DNA from: Streptomyces sp. AC558_RSS880
Lineage (GTDB): Bacteria; Actinomycetota; Actinomycetes; Streptomycetales; Streptomycetaceae
Length of the DNA: 57,501 nt
Direction: 5' to 3'
Assembly: GCF_019049255.1 (NCBI RefSeq)
Contig: NZ_JAGMUJ010000166.1
Span: forward strand, 1-57,501
Each line of letters begins with the position of its first letter. Positions within the stretch are counted from its first letter, which is position 1. The notes under the pieces are model-generated. The model was not told the origin of the DNA. It made no database searches and saw nothing but the letters and a program-made list of their open reading frames with translations. Made by a program: the position numbers and the translations under genes. This document shows, piece by piece, positions 32,549 through 41,372 of this stretch.

Positions 32549-34309
32549 ATGGAGATCGCGACACCTGTCGTGACGTCCGCGTCTGCGGTGAACGGACCCG
32601 AGGACGGCTTACTCGACTGGCACGGCACCGACTGGGCCACCTGCGAGGAGAACGTACGGCGGCTGAGGCAGAGGATCTTCAAGGCAACGCAGGACGGGGA
32701 CCTCAAAAGGGTCCGCAACTTGCAGAAGCTCATGCTGCGAAGCCGCAGTAACACGCTGATCAGCGTGAAGCGGGTGACGCAACAGAGCAGTGGTCGCCGG
32801 ACCGCTGGCATCGATGGGGAACGGGCCCTCACGCCGAAGGCGAGAGGCACGCTGGCGGCCGAGATCCATCGGTCGTCGAAGCCCTGGAAGGCCAGGCCGG
32901 TCAAACGAGTGTTCATCCCGAAGAGCAACGGGAAACAGCGACCACTCGGCATCCCGGTCATCCGCGACCGGGTTCTCCAGGCCCGCGTGAAGAACGCGCT
33001 GGAACCCGAGTGGGAAGCGCGGTTCGAGCCGAGGTCTTATGGCTTCCGGCCCGGCCGCAGCTGCCAGGACGCGATATCCGCGATCTTTTGGACGGTGAAG
33101 GGCAAGAACCCGAAGCGTCTGTGGGTCCTGGACGCGGACCTGTCGGCTGCGTTCGACCGCATCGATCACACCCACCTCATGACCATGCTCGGCCAGTTCC
33201 CTGCCAGGGATCTGATCCGCGGCTGGCTGAAGGCGGGCGTGATCGACCGCGGCCGGTTCGCACCGACCGAGGAGGGCACTCCACAAGGCGGTGTGATCAG
33301 CCCGCTGTTGCTGAACGTTACTCTGCACGGACTGGAACAAGCCGCAGGGTGCCAATACACGGTGCGGGCCGGGCGCGAGCCCGGCGCGAAGCCAGGCACC
33401 CCGGTGCTGGTGAGATACGCCGATGACTTCGTCGTGCTCTGTCACGACGAGGAACAGGTGCACCAGGTCAGGGCCCGGCTGGAGGACTGGCTGGAACCGA
33501 GGGGGCTTCGCTTCAACGAGGAGAAGCCCCAGGTCGTCCACCTCGATATGGGGTTCGACTTCCTCGGTTTCACCGTCCGCCGGACGGGCGGCAAGCTGAT
33601 CATCAAGCCGAGCACAGCGGCTTGCGCGAGGCTCCGGGCGCGACTGCGGTCCGAGGTGAGGGCCCTGCACGGGTCCAATGCCGAGGCCGTGTTGCGCAGG
33701 CTGATCCCGATCGTTCGCGGTTGGGCTGCCTACTACCGGGCGGTGGCATCCACGACGACGTTCGCGTCGCTGGATCACTACATGTGGCGGTTGACCTCCA
33801 AATGAACCAGACGAAGCCACCGCAACAAGTCGAGGCACTGGGTAGTGGACCGGTACTTCGGCCAGTTCCACCCGTCCCGGCGAGACCGGTGGGTGTTCGG
33901 CGACCGCGACAGCGGGGCCTTCCTCATCAAGTTCACCTGGACCGGCATCGTCCGACACCAGCTCGTCAAGGGCGGAGCGTCCCCGGACGATCCTGCTCTG
34001 ATCGAATACTGGCGGGACCGCCGCCACAGGAAAGCGCCGCCGCCGATGGACAGGACGAGTCTTCTCCTGGCGGTCCGGCAGCAGGGGCTCTGCCCTCTCT
34101 GCAAGCAGGCGCTGATCGTCGGAGCCGAGTACGAACCGGACAGCCCACGCGAGTGGATCAACTGGTTCGCGGCCTCGAAGAAGATGCTCCACAAGCATCA
34201 CTTCACCTACCGGCGAGACGGCGGCACGGACGAGCGGAACAACCTTCGCCTCGTGCACTCCGAATGCCACCGCCAGCACCACGCTGGCGACGGCAAACGG
34301 CCCACATAA
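32549..34309 (+). pseudogene. ltrA: Group II intron reverse transcriptase/maturase with an in-frame TGA before the HNH domain
   Basis: ATG 32549 follows a GGAGG ribosome site. RT blocks are present: RRTAGIDGERAL, KPWKARPVKRVFIPK, RPLGIPVIRDRVLQ, YGFRPGRSCQDA, TPQGGVISPLL, and the catalytic RYADDFVVLC (YADD at residues 290-293). Domain X follows (RRLIPIVRGWAAYYR). At residue 419 the frame hits TGA (33803-33805), where relatives have Trp, then continues in the same frame: SRHWVVDRYFGQFHP, VRHQLVKGGASPDDPALIEYW, and an HNH zinc endonuclease domain (CPLCKQAL, HKHHFTYRRDGG, LVHSECHRQHH) to TAA 34309. The 418-residue product keeps RT and maturase domains but loses the DNA-binding and endonuclease domains, so splicing may survive while retrohoming should not. 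Confidence 0.9.
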
Positions 34310-34343
34310 CCCTGCTGACCTGCGAAGCCCTCGTGGCTTGCTT

Positions 34344-34378
34344 GAGCCGGATGCGGGGAAAGCTCGCACGTCCGGTTC
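34344..34378 (+). ncRNA. Group II intron domain V
   Basis: A 35-base hairpin beginning GAGCCGGA and ending TCCGGTTC. It has a TGCG/CGCA inner stem, a GGAAAGCT-type loop and a two-base CG bulge on the 3' side. This is the catalytic core of group II introns. Confidence 0.85.
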
Positions 34379-34419
34379 TGAGGGGGCCGGGGATCAGCAA
34401 TGGTCTCCGGCTACCCGAC

Positions 34420-34503
34420 CACAACGACTCGAAGCTTGACGTCGACTTCACCCCGCTCCGTGAGCAGGGTCTGATCGCCGCCGGCCTCGGTCAGGCCGCT
34501 TGA
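34420..34503 (+). pseudogene. 3' exon fragment: C-terminus of an unknown gene
   Basis: After the intron the frame reads DSKLDVDFTPLREQGLIAAG and stops at TGA 34501-34503. It looks like a real C-terminus, but the 5' exon (the iteron cluster) gives no matching coding sequence. The two flanks therefore probably did not form one gene. Confidence 0.35.
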
Positions 34504-34549
34504 CCCAACGTTCTCGTCTACGCGGCCGCCCGATCGGGATGCGGGTCGG

Positions 34550-35626
34550 CTATGGGGTGGTCCGCAGAAAGCCGACGACAGCCTCCTTCTCCATGTCGAT
34601 ACCCTGCTCGATCTGAGGCGGGACAGGTTCGAACGCATCCACCTGGATGGAGCGCGCGCCGGAGCCACGGGTCCAAGTGGCGATGGCCAGGCCGTCTGCG
34701 ATGACGGTGGGCCGGATGAGGCCGCCTCCTGGCCAGACGTGGGCCTGGTGGAGAGCGGGGACGGACACCTCGCGGGTGCGGTAGCCGATCAGGTAGTTGT
34801 CGTAGGCGGGCAGCATGCGAACGTCCGGGGTGTCAGACGAGCCTGGGAGTTCTTTCACCCGCCCGGCGAGCATGGTCAACGTGCCGTACTCGGTGATCGC
34901 GCCCGATTCCGCCAGCATTTTCCAGGCCCTGCGAGCCCAGGTGACCGGCAGCCCGGACCAGGCGGCGAAGTCCTCCAAGGTGGCGGGGGCGTGCGCGGCC
35001 AGGTAGCGGCGGGCCAGCTCGGCGAGGACAGCGTCGCCCTCCCACCCGAAGCGCCCGGTGGTGGGCAGCCAGTCGTTGAGCAGTACATAGGTGGCCTCAC
35101 CGGTGCGCTGTGGGCCGTGGCAGAGGACGCCGGTGAGTGCTGCGTGGCGGATCAGGTGGAAAGGCGCCTGCCCGTCCGGCGGAATACCGAGGGTGGTGAG
35201 GTGCTCGGTCAGCTCGGCCCGGGTGAGTGGTCCGTGCGCGGCAAGAGCGTGCCGGATGAGATGGTCGGCGCGCTGGCGCAGAGCGTCGTCCAGGCCCAGC
35301 TGCTGGTAGCGGCGGTTGGTTGCGGCAAGGATCCGCGGGGACAGCAACGGCAACACCCAGCGGGCGTCGTCGCTGGGAATGGTGTGCAGGGTGCCGCGCA
35401 TGTACCAGCCGCGGACGATGCTCCGCTCTTTCTCGTATGCCGTGCGGATGGCCCGGGCGGTGATGTCCCGACCGCGTACGCGGATGCCCAGGTCGGAGGC
35501 TGTGGCGTCCTGGGCCTGGATGGCGAAGACCCGTTGGACGACCGCCTCGGCAGAGTCCTCCCGTGCTCCGCCGGCCAGGGCCTGGGCGTGGGCCCGCAGC
35601 CGGCGGACGCTCTCGTGGTCAAGCAT
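34550..35626 (-). CDS. AlkZ/YcaQ-like winged-helix DNA glycosylase family protein
   Basis: The product has 358 residues from ATG 35624-35626. A longer frame exists but would overlap the hydrolase upstream. FAIQAQDATASDLGIR places a QAQD motif at residues 37-40, followed by WYMRGTLHTI (74-83). Both are landmarks of the HTH_42/YcaQ family, in which a Gln-rich catalytic motif supports removal of alkylated or crosslinked bases. Tandem winged helices follow (GPLTRAELTEHL, ATLEDFAAWSGL), and the C-terminal beta part has YDNYLIGYRTR. Some relatives confer self-resistance in producers of DNA-alkylating antibiotics. It lies 26 bp after the alpha/beta hydrolase and probably shares its transcript. Confidence 0.8.
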   Translation of the reverse strand: MLDHESVRRLRAHAQALAGGAREDSAEAVVQRVFAIQAQDATASDLGIRVRGRDITARAIRTAYEKERSIVRGWYMRGTLHTIPSDDARWVLPLLSPRILAATNRRYQQLGLDDALRQRADHLIRHALAAHGPLTRAELTEHLTTLGIPPDGQAPFHLIRHAALTGVLCHGPQRTGEATYVLLNDWLPTTGRFGWEGDAVLAELARRYLAAHAPATLEDFAAWSGLPVTWARRAWKMLAESGAITEYGTLTMLAGRVKELPGSSDTPDVRMLPAYDNYLIGYRTREVSVPALHQAHVWPGGGLIRPTVIADGLAIATWTRGSGARSIQVDAFEPVPPQIEQGIDMEKEAVVGFLRTTP

Positions 35627-35652
35627 CGGGCTGTGCCGCTCAGCCAGGGCGG

Positions 35653-36387
35653 TCAGGAGACGGCCTTGTCGAGGATGTCGGCGAGTTCGATGGGCGCGGA
35701 CAGCATCGGCCAGTGCCCGGTGGGCAGGTCGAAGCGCCGCCACGGCGGCTGGTTCAGGTAGGCCAGCATCGGCACCCCGGCATCCAGCAGCCCCGTGAAG
35801 TCATGGCACGCGACCAGGACACGGTCCACACCGGGACCGGGCTCGGCCGGGCCGGTAAGACGCTGGGCGTAGGTGCCGAACGGCTGAGGGGTGGCACGCG
35901 AGCGCAGAGCGTCCCGCTGGCCCTCATCGAGCCCGTCGAGGCTGCTGGACAAGCCCAGGACCTCAAACGGCGGCATCGGCAGCCGCCACCCGTCACCGGA
36001 AGCGGAGACCTGGTGACGAAGCTGGTCCGCTGCCTGCGGTGGCATGAGGTCCAGCATGCACATACCCGCGGCGAACGGGGCGCTGTCCACATAGACCACG
36101 CGCTCCAGCCGGTCACCGAGACGTCCGGCTGCCCCGGTCACCGGAGCAGCCGCATAGCTGTGGGCGACCAGCGTGACGTCGCGTAGATCGTTCCGCTCGA
36201 CGAAGCCGGTGATGTCCGCGATGTGCGTGTCCAGGTCCGTCTCGGGTCCGCCCTGGTCCGCGTGCTCGGCCAGGCCCGTCAGTGTCAGCGGCAGCGCCGC
36301 GTGCCCGCGCTCGCGCAGAGCGCGGGCAGTGTCTTCCCAGGCCCACGCCCCGAGCCAGGCACCGGGAACGAGTACGAAGGTGGTCAT
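35653..36387 (-). CDS. Alpha/beta-hydrolase fold esterase/hydrolase
   Basis: A 244-residue product from ATG 36385-36387, preceded by GGGAGA. It opens with TTFVLVPGAWLGAWAW (strand plus oxyanion loop). The nucleophile motif is LVAHSYAA (Ser77), with Ala in place of the first Gly of GxSxG, as is common in methylketone-synthase/salicylate-esterase-like members. The catalytic His is in TGHWPM (about residue 225). The acid is probably the Asp of VACHD. It is divergent from the WYL regulator across a 79-bp gap, which likely controls it. Substrate unknown. Confidence 0.85.
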   Translation of the reverse strand: MTTFVLVPGAWLGAWAWEDTARALRERGHAALPLTLTGLAEHADQGGPETDLDTHIADITGFVERNDLRDVTLVAHSYAAAPVTGAAGRLGDRLERVVYVDSAPFAAGMCMLDLMPPQAADQLRHQVSASGDGWRLPMPPFEVLGLSSSLDGLDEGQRDALRSRATPQPFGTYAQRLTGPAEPGPGVDRVLVACHDFTGLLDAGVPMLAYLNQPPWRRFDLPTGHWPMLSAPIELADILDKAVS

Positions 36388-36466
36388 GTGATCTCCCAGA
36401 AGTAGGTGCTGCGGGGAGCGTAAGGTCGATACAGGACAGAATCCGCCCTGAAATGCCGAGTGATCC
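36388..36466. promoter_or_regulatory. Divergent promoter region between hydrolase and WYL regulator
   Basis: A 79-bp gap between divergent starts, relatively A/T-rich near 36415-36460. Helix-turn-helix/WYL regulators commonly bind such a gap to control both sides. No convincing operator palindrome was picked out by eye. Confidence 0.45.
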
Positions 36467-37441
36467 ATGTCGCATCCCCTCACCCGCGTGCTGACCCTGC
36501 TGGAACTCCTCCAGTCCAACGCCCGGCTCACCGGGGCGGAGCTGGCAGACCGCCTGGACACCGACGTCCGCACCGTGCGCCGCTACACGGCCCACCTTCG
36601 CGACTTGGGTATCCCCGTAGAGGCCGAACGCGGCCGCTACGGCGGCTACCGACTAGCCCGCGGCTACCGCATGCCACCTCTGGTCCTCACCAATGACGAG
36701 GCCCTCGCCGTCGTTCTCGGCCTGCTCGCGGCAGAACGTCTGGGCATGGGCACTGCCGCGCCGGCCAGTGCCGGTGCCTTGGCCAAGATCGAGCGGGTGC
36801 TTCCGCACGCCCTGCGCGAACCGCTCACCGCCATGCGGGAGACCCTGTCCTTCACCGCCAACGCCGTGATCGGGCAGGTACCCGGAACCGGCGTTCTGCT
36901 GGCACTGGCCCAGGCCTCCCGCGCCCACACGACCGTCGGTATCAGCCACCAGTCCTGGCGCCAGGAACACACCGAACGCGACATCGACCCATACGGCGTG
37001 GTCTTTCACACCGGCCGCTGGTACGTCGTCGGCCACGACCACCTCCGCGACAGCCTGCGTACCTTCCGCATCGACCGCATCACCTCCGTCACCTCCCGAG
37101 CCGACAGCTTCACCGCACCCGACGGCTTCGACCCCGTGGCCCACCTGACCTCGACCCTCGCTCAGGGGCCCTACCGCTGGCAGGTCGAGGTGACGATCCA
37201 TGGCCCCCTCGATGAGATCGCTCGCCGGCTACCTCGCTCAGCGGTGACCCTCACCGCCCAGCCCACCGGCGTCCTGATGCACGCACGGGCAGAACGGCTT
37301 GACGGGATGGCCCACATGCTCGCCTCCCTGGAATGGCCCTTCACCATCCACCATCCCGACGAACTACGGCAGGCGCTCAAGAATCTGGCCGCCCAGCTCA
37401 CCGCAGCCGCCCAGCGGGCACCGGAAGAACTACCGCGGTAA
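36467..37441 (+). CDS. Helix-turn-helix/WYL-domain transcriptional regulator (YafY/PafC type)
   Basis: A 324-residue product from ATG 36467. Residues 1-65 form the typical winged helix (HPLTRVLTLLELLQS, LTGAELADRLDTDVRTVRRY, LGIPVEAERGRYGGYRL). The middle holds LTNDEALAVVLGLLAAERLG. The WYL domain is near residues 150-215, with DPYGVVFHTGRWYVVGHDH in place of the canonical YxxxxxxWYL core, followed by RTFRIDRITSV. A C-terminal WCX-type extension follows. WYL domains sense nucleotides or other ligands. It probably regulates the divergent hydrolase-glycosylase pair. The stop overlaps the inverted repeat at 37433. Confidence 0.85.
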   Translation: MSHPLTRVLTLLELLQSNARLTGAELADRLDTDVRTVRRYTAHLRDLGIPVEAERGRYGGYRLARGYRMPPLVLTNDEALAVVLGLLAAERLGMGTAAPASAGALAKIERVLPHALREPLTAMRETLSFTANAVIGQVPGTGVLLALAQASRAHTTVGISHQSWRQEHTERDIDPYGVVFHTGRWYVVGHDHLRDSLRTFRIDRITSVTSRADSFTAPDGFDPVAHLTSTLAQGPYRWQVEVTIHGPLDEIARRLPRSAVTLTAQPTGVLMHARAERLDGMAHMLASLEWPFTIHHPDELRQALKNLAAQLTAAAQRAPEELPR

Positions 37442-37544
37442 ATGCCGGATTTACTGCGGCAGAGCCCCTACGGTGATCACCGCGACCTGCGGCGGACCAA
37501 TCCAGCCGCCGGGGCGAGATGTACGCATTTACTGCGACAGTGCC
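37433..37544. repeat. Inverted and direct ATTTACTGCG repeats upstream of the recombinase
   Basis: CCGCGGTAAAT (37433-37443) and ATTTACTGCGG (37449-37459) form an imperfect palindrome. A second direct copy of the ATTTACTGCG-CAG-GCC motif lies at 37525-37544, against 37447-37466. A related GTAAAT occurs inverted at the recombinase stop codon (38645-38650). The layout resembles recombinase binding sites or an attachment site, but could be an operator. Confidence 0.45.
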
Positions 37545-37560
37545 GGAAGGGCGGGGCGGC

Positions 37561-38648
37561 GTGACGATCGAACCGGCGACCGAGCTCGGGAGCGGGGGGG
37601 GCGCACTTCGGTTGCCGCGCGCTCGGGTCGTGCCCCTGTCCGCCCCGCCGTCGTCGTACACCGCGGCGGTCGAGCGCTACCTCACTGGCGCGGGCATCGC
37701 GAAGTCCTCCGCGCGGATCTACCGGATCTCGCTGACGACGTGGGGATGGATGCTCACCGGCGAACCCGCGCCGACCGGACCTCCCTGCCGAGGCGCGAAG
37801 CCGCCCGTCTTCCCCGTCGCCGCGATCGACGACCCGGCGCTGCCGGAGGTCCTGGCCGAGCTGGCCGCCGCGCGGGCGGACGAGATGGACGCCGACACCG
37901 TCAACCGGGAACTGTCCATCGCACGCAAGGCGATCGGCTGGTGGCAACACCAGGGCTGGATCGACGGAGACCCGACGATCGGCATCGAGCGGCGGCCGGC
38001 ACCGCCGGACCGCACCAAGGCTCTCGCGGAGAACCAGATCACCGCCCTGTGGCGCCTCGACGTCGCACTGCGGGAGAAGACCCAATGGAAGATGCTCTAC
38101 GAGTCCGCCGCACGGGCCGACGAGGTGTTGTGCCTCAACGTGGAAGACCTCTACCCACAGGGCAAGCGCGGCAGGATCACCGCCAAGGGCGGGGCGACCG
38201 AGTGGATTCACTGGCAGTCCGGCACCGCCCAGCTGCTGCCCCGCCTCATCGCCCGCCGCACCCGCGGCCCGCTGTTCCTCACCGACCGCAAGGCCCCGGC
38301 CGGAACCCCGACACTCGACGTGTGCCCGGAGACCGGCCGGGCCCGGCTTTCCGCCGGGCCCGGCTTTCCTATCGCCGGGCTGAGGAGATCTTCGAGGAGA
38401 ACACCCGGCTGCTGGCCAACCCCCTCGTCTCATCCGACGACATCGAGGACCTGGACGGCTGGACGCTTCACCGGCTACGTCACAGTGCCCTGACACACGA
38501 CGCGGAGGACGGCACCTCTACCCCGATGCTGCTGGCCCGCTCCCGCCACGCCTCCGTCCGCTCCCTGGAGCGGTACGCCCGTCCCGGCGTCGACTCGGTA
38601 GCCCGGCACGTCGCCGAACGCGACCCCGCTGCACGCCGCCGCACGTAA
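37561..38648 (+). pseudogene. Tyrosine recombinase/integrase disrupted by a 17-bp tandem duplication
   Basis: GTG 37561 is preceded by GGAAGG; ATG 37519 is an alternative. The core-binding domain is SYTAAVERYLTGAGIAKSSA, then VNRELSIARKAIGWW. In the catalytic domain the first Arg is in ESAARADEVLCLNVEDL. CCGGGCCCGGCTTTCC then occurs twice (38337-38352 and 38354-38369). Removing one 17-bp copy restores TGRARLSYRRAEEIFEENT and joins the frame with LHRLRHSALTHDAEDG (HxLRH) and SRHASVRSLERYARPG (second His and nucleophile Tyr). The catalytic residues are split between frames, so the gene is broken by one recent event. It may once have mobilised this region. Confidence 0.85.
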
Positions 38649-38763
38649 ATCCGAGCAGATCAGGGCTTCAAGATCATCCCGTTGCCCCTTTGGCGCGTAT
38701 CTCGGTCACACCCCTTCGTGGCCATCAACCGCGTGGACTCCAGGAAGTCCTCAGGCCCCATCT
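38649..38763. other. Short intergenic spacer
   Basis: Contains the end of the recombinase locus and nothing recognisable. Confidence 0.4.
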
Positions 38764-39102
38764 TCAGTCCAGATGCATGGCCACATAGACAGGGTCGTTA
38801 TACGGCAACCGCTTGGGTTGGCTGTCCTCCGGCTCCTCTTCCGGTCCTGCTGCGTCACCGGTCGGGTCGTTCCGCTGTCCGGGCAGCGCCGAAGAGGGCT
38901 CTGTCGTCTTCTTGCCGCCGTTCAGTGTCCGGCGCTTCTGCACTGAGGCGCCCGTAGTGTCTGCCGTCTCGGAACCGCCGGATGGTTTGTTGTCCGTGGA
39001 CAACGAACTCGGCTGCTGACTTGTCTGTGGGCGATGGGTTGCGTCCTGGGAAGTGGTGTACGGGTTCCCACCTGATCCGGGCGTTTGGCTCGGCGTCGGA
39101 GT
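38764..39102 (-). pseudogene. C-terminal remnant of an unknown Ser/Thr/Pro-rich protein cut by IS256
   Basis: On the minus strand the frame up to the IS edge reads TLTPTPSQTPGSGG, SLSTDNKPSGGSETADTTGA, KRRTLNGGKKTTEPS, EEEPEDSQPKRLPYND and ends PVYVAMHLD at the stop. Composition is hydrophilic and much less GC-extreme than neighbouring genes, but codon by codon it looks like a genuine protein tail. The N-terminal part is gone, and nothing matching it was found on the far side of the IS. Function unknown. Confidence 0.45.
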
Positions 39103-40488
39103 GAGTGTCCGGATATGAGAACGGCCACCGGCTGATCTTTCAAGACGACCAAGTCTTCGAAGGAGATCAGCACGATGACCGCACCCGACAGTCTGCCCCT
39201 GCACACCCTCGCGGAAGACAATCTCGCCTCGGCGAGTCCGGATCTGCTGCGCGCGATGGTCAAGACGTTCGCCGACGCGCTCATGTCGGCGGAGGCCGAC
39301 GCCCTCTGCAACGCCGAGTACGGGCAGGTCAGCGAGGAACGCGTCAACCATCGCAACGGCTACCGTCCGCGCGAGTGGGACACCCGCGCCGGGACCGTCG
39401 AACTCGCCGTTCCCAAGCTGAGGCAGGGCAGCTACTTCCCGCACTGGCTCCTGGAACGCCGCCGCCGGGCCGAACAGGCCCTGATCTCGGTGGTCGCCAC
39501 CGCCTACCTCCTCGGCGTCTCCACTCGCCAAGTGGAGAAGCTCGCCGAGTCCCTCGGGGTGACGCAGCTGTCGAAGTCCCAGGTCAGTGCGATGGCCAAG
39601 CACCTGGACGAGCAGGTCGCCGCCTTCCGCAACCGGCCCCTGGACGCCGGTCCGTACTCGTTCGTCCGGGTCGACGCGCTCACGCAGAAGGTCCGCGAGG
39701 GCGGTCGCATCGTCAACGTCCACGCCCTGATCGCGGTCGGCGTCAACGCCGACGGACACCGCGAGATCCTCGGCATCGACGTCGCCACCGCCGAGGACGG
39801 CGCCCGGCCGGCTGGCCTTCCTGCGTTCCCTGATCGCCCGCGGCCTGTCCGGCGTCCAACTCGTCATCTCCGACGCCCACGTCGGCCTCGTCGACGCGAT
39901 CGGCGCGGTGCTGCCCGGCGCCTCCTGGCAGCGCTGTCGCACCCTCCCCCACGCCCTGAACGGGCGCGGGCGGTACCCCCATCGCGAGGAACTTGCTGAG
40001 CCAGGTGCCGAAGTCGGCCCAGCCGTGGGTGGCGACCCTGTTGCGGACGGTCTTCGAACAGCCCGACACCGACGCGGTGAAGGCCCAGATGGCACACGTC
40101 CTGGACGCCCTGGAGGCCAAGTTTCCCAAAGCGGCAGCCCACTTGGACGCCGCTCAGCACGACCTGCTGGCCTTCACCGCCTTCCCGTGGGAGATCTGGC
40201 GGCAGATCTGGTCGAACAACCCACAGGAGCGGCTGAACAAGGAGATCCGCCGCCGCACCGACGTGGTCGGCATCTTCCCCGACCGCACCGCCGTCATCCG
40301 CCTCGTCGGCGCGGTCCTGGCCGAACAGAACGACGAGTGGACCGAAGCCCGCCGCTACATGGGCCGCGACCTCCTCGCCAAGGCCCGACTCCACCCGATC
40401 GAGTCAGAAACCGACGACACCACCCCGCCCACCGAACTCACCGCACAGCCTCAAACGAGATCACCGAGTGGCCGTCGATACACCACTC
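39103..40488 (+). mobile_element. IS256-family (mutator-type) insertion sequence, degenerate
   Basis: Imperfect terminal inverted repeats begin GAGTG at both ends and share ACGGCCAC and TGATCT (about 39103-39143, and the complement of 40455-40488). They bracket a mutator-type transposase. No 8-bp target duplication was evident, so one flank has probably been rearranged. Confidence 0.7.
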
Positions 40489-40607
40489 CAGCGGACGTGA
40501 CCCTGGGCGGCCATGGCCCGGTAGTCCGGGCTGCCCGCCCACCAGCGGAACCGCCCGCATCGCCACTGTCACCGCTCCTGTCCCAGGTCGATGTGGTCCG
40601 GGGATGA
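39175..40607 (+). pseudogene. IS256-family transposase with two frame lesions
   Basis: ATG 39175 follows GAAGGAGA. The first frame gives NHRNGYRPREWDTRAGTVEL, AYLLGVSTRQVEKL and FVRVDALTQKV (first catalytic Asp) up to about 39798. A change within GCGCCCGGCCGGCTGG there moves the reading to a second frame (LAFLRSLIARGLSGVQL, VISDAHVGLVDAIG with the second Asp). Near 39957-39995 an extra segment of about 37 bp replaces the Tyr-Ala that normally precedes RNLLSQVPKSAQ. The third frame then completes the protein (AMEIWRQIWSNNPQERLN-like text, NKEIRRRTDVVGIFP with the Glu) and reads through the IS end to 40607. All three acidic residues exist but never in one frame. Confidence 0.85.
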
Positions 40608-40630
40608 CATCAACCCGGTGCCTTCGTGGC
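40489..40630. other. Spacer between IS256 and the YciI-like gene
   Basis: No gene recognised. The transposase frame runs on into it to 40607. Confidence 0.4.
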
Positions 40631-41185
40631 TCACCGGCGCCCGCCGAACTCCCAGTGGTAGACCTCGATGTCCGCATACCGGTCCGGATTCAGGAGGGCT
40701 CGTGCCGTGTCCGGATCCGGGGCCCTGAGCAGCACCGCCGTACCCAGCCAGGTGTCGCCGTCGTCGGACAGCAGCGGCCCGTACGCGACCAGTTCGTCCT
40801 GGTCGGGCGGCAGGGCAAGGCCGGCGGCCGGGCCCTCGCCGAGGCCGAGCACCAGGTAGCGGTTGCCACCGCTTGGGCCACCGGGGAAATCCCACATGGT
40901 GCGCCCCAGCACGTTGCGCCAGCGGCGCAGCAGCACGTCCCGGTACGCGCCGGCCTGGTAGTTGGGCTCATCGAAGGCGAACGCGCGGGCGGCGGCGGGA
41001 TCGGGCAGGTCGACGATGTGCACGCTGCCGGTGGGTGTTTCACCGTCATCGGCGAAGGTCGGGCCGCGAGCGATCAGCTCTTTCGCGTACCGGTCCATGT
41101 AGGACCAATGCTCCTCCAGCAACTCCTCGCGTAACGCGAGGGAGCCAGGCCGATCACGGTGGTAGCAGAAGAACTCCATGACCAC
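40631..41185 (-). CDS. YciI-like (YCII domain) protein
   Basis: A 184-residue product. GTG 41183-41185 and ATG 41177-41179 are both possible behind GGAAGG. The first half reads MEFFCYHRDR, LEEHWSYMDRYAKELIARGP, GSVHIVDLPDPAAARAFAFD and EPNYQAGAYRDV. This is the ferredoxin-like YCII fold, with its His and the 'GS..I.D..D...A..F...DP' pattern. The second half repeats a weaker version (ELVAYGPLLSD, GTAVLLRAPDPDTARALL), suggesting a tandem YCII pair. YCII proteins are small dimeric enzymes or binders of largely unknown role. No operon partner is visible. Confidence 0.75.
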   Translation of the reverse strand: MVMEFFCYHRDRPGSLALREELLEEHWSYMDRYAKELIARGPTFADDGETPTGSVHIVDLPDPAAARAFAFDEPNYQAGAYRDVLLRRWRNVLGRTMWDFPGGPSGGNRYLVLGLGEGPAAGLALPPDQDELVAYGPLLSDDGDTWLGTAVLLRAPDPDTARALLNPDRYADIEVYHWEFGGRR

Positions 41186-41372
41186 AGACCCTTCCTTACC
41201 GAGGACACCCCCTCAACTGGCTTTTGGCAACGATGAGCCCGCTCTCCAAACAAGGCAACATCCCGTGTAACGGCGTAGCCATCACGCCGCGCCCTCACAA
41301 CCAAGTGGCATGCCAACACGGCTGCTCTGCAGCCGAGTGACAGAAACAGCGTCCGGCGCCGGCATCCCCAGC
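41186..41372. other. Intergenic, no gene seen
   Basis: Moderate GC and nothing recognisable. Confidence 0.4.

Larger units (their letters stand above)
31879..34419 (+). mobile_element. Group II intron with maturase ORF
   Basis: The 5' end GTGCGAC (31879) matches the group II intron start consensus. About 670 bases of structured RNA precede the maturase frame, including conserved stretches such as GGCGAGGTGTGAAGC near 31998. Domain V is recognisable at 34344-34378, and a domain VI-like hairpin with a bulged A leads to CTACCCGAC at about 34419. Boundaries are good to a few bases. The intron sits directly against the iteron cluster. Confidence 0.85.

Noticed and set aside
39095..40496. Eight-base target duplication for IS256
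   Set aside because: Flanking octamers differ, so insertion in place cannot be shown.
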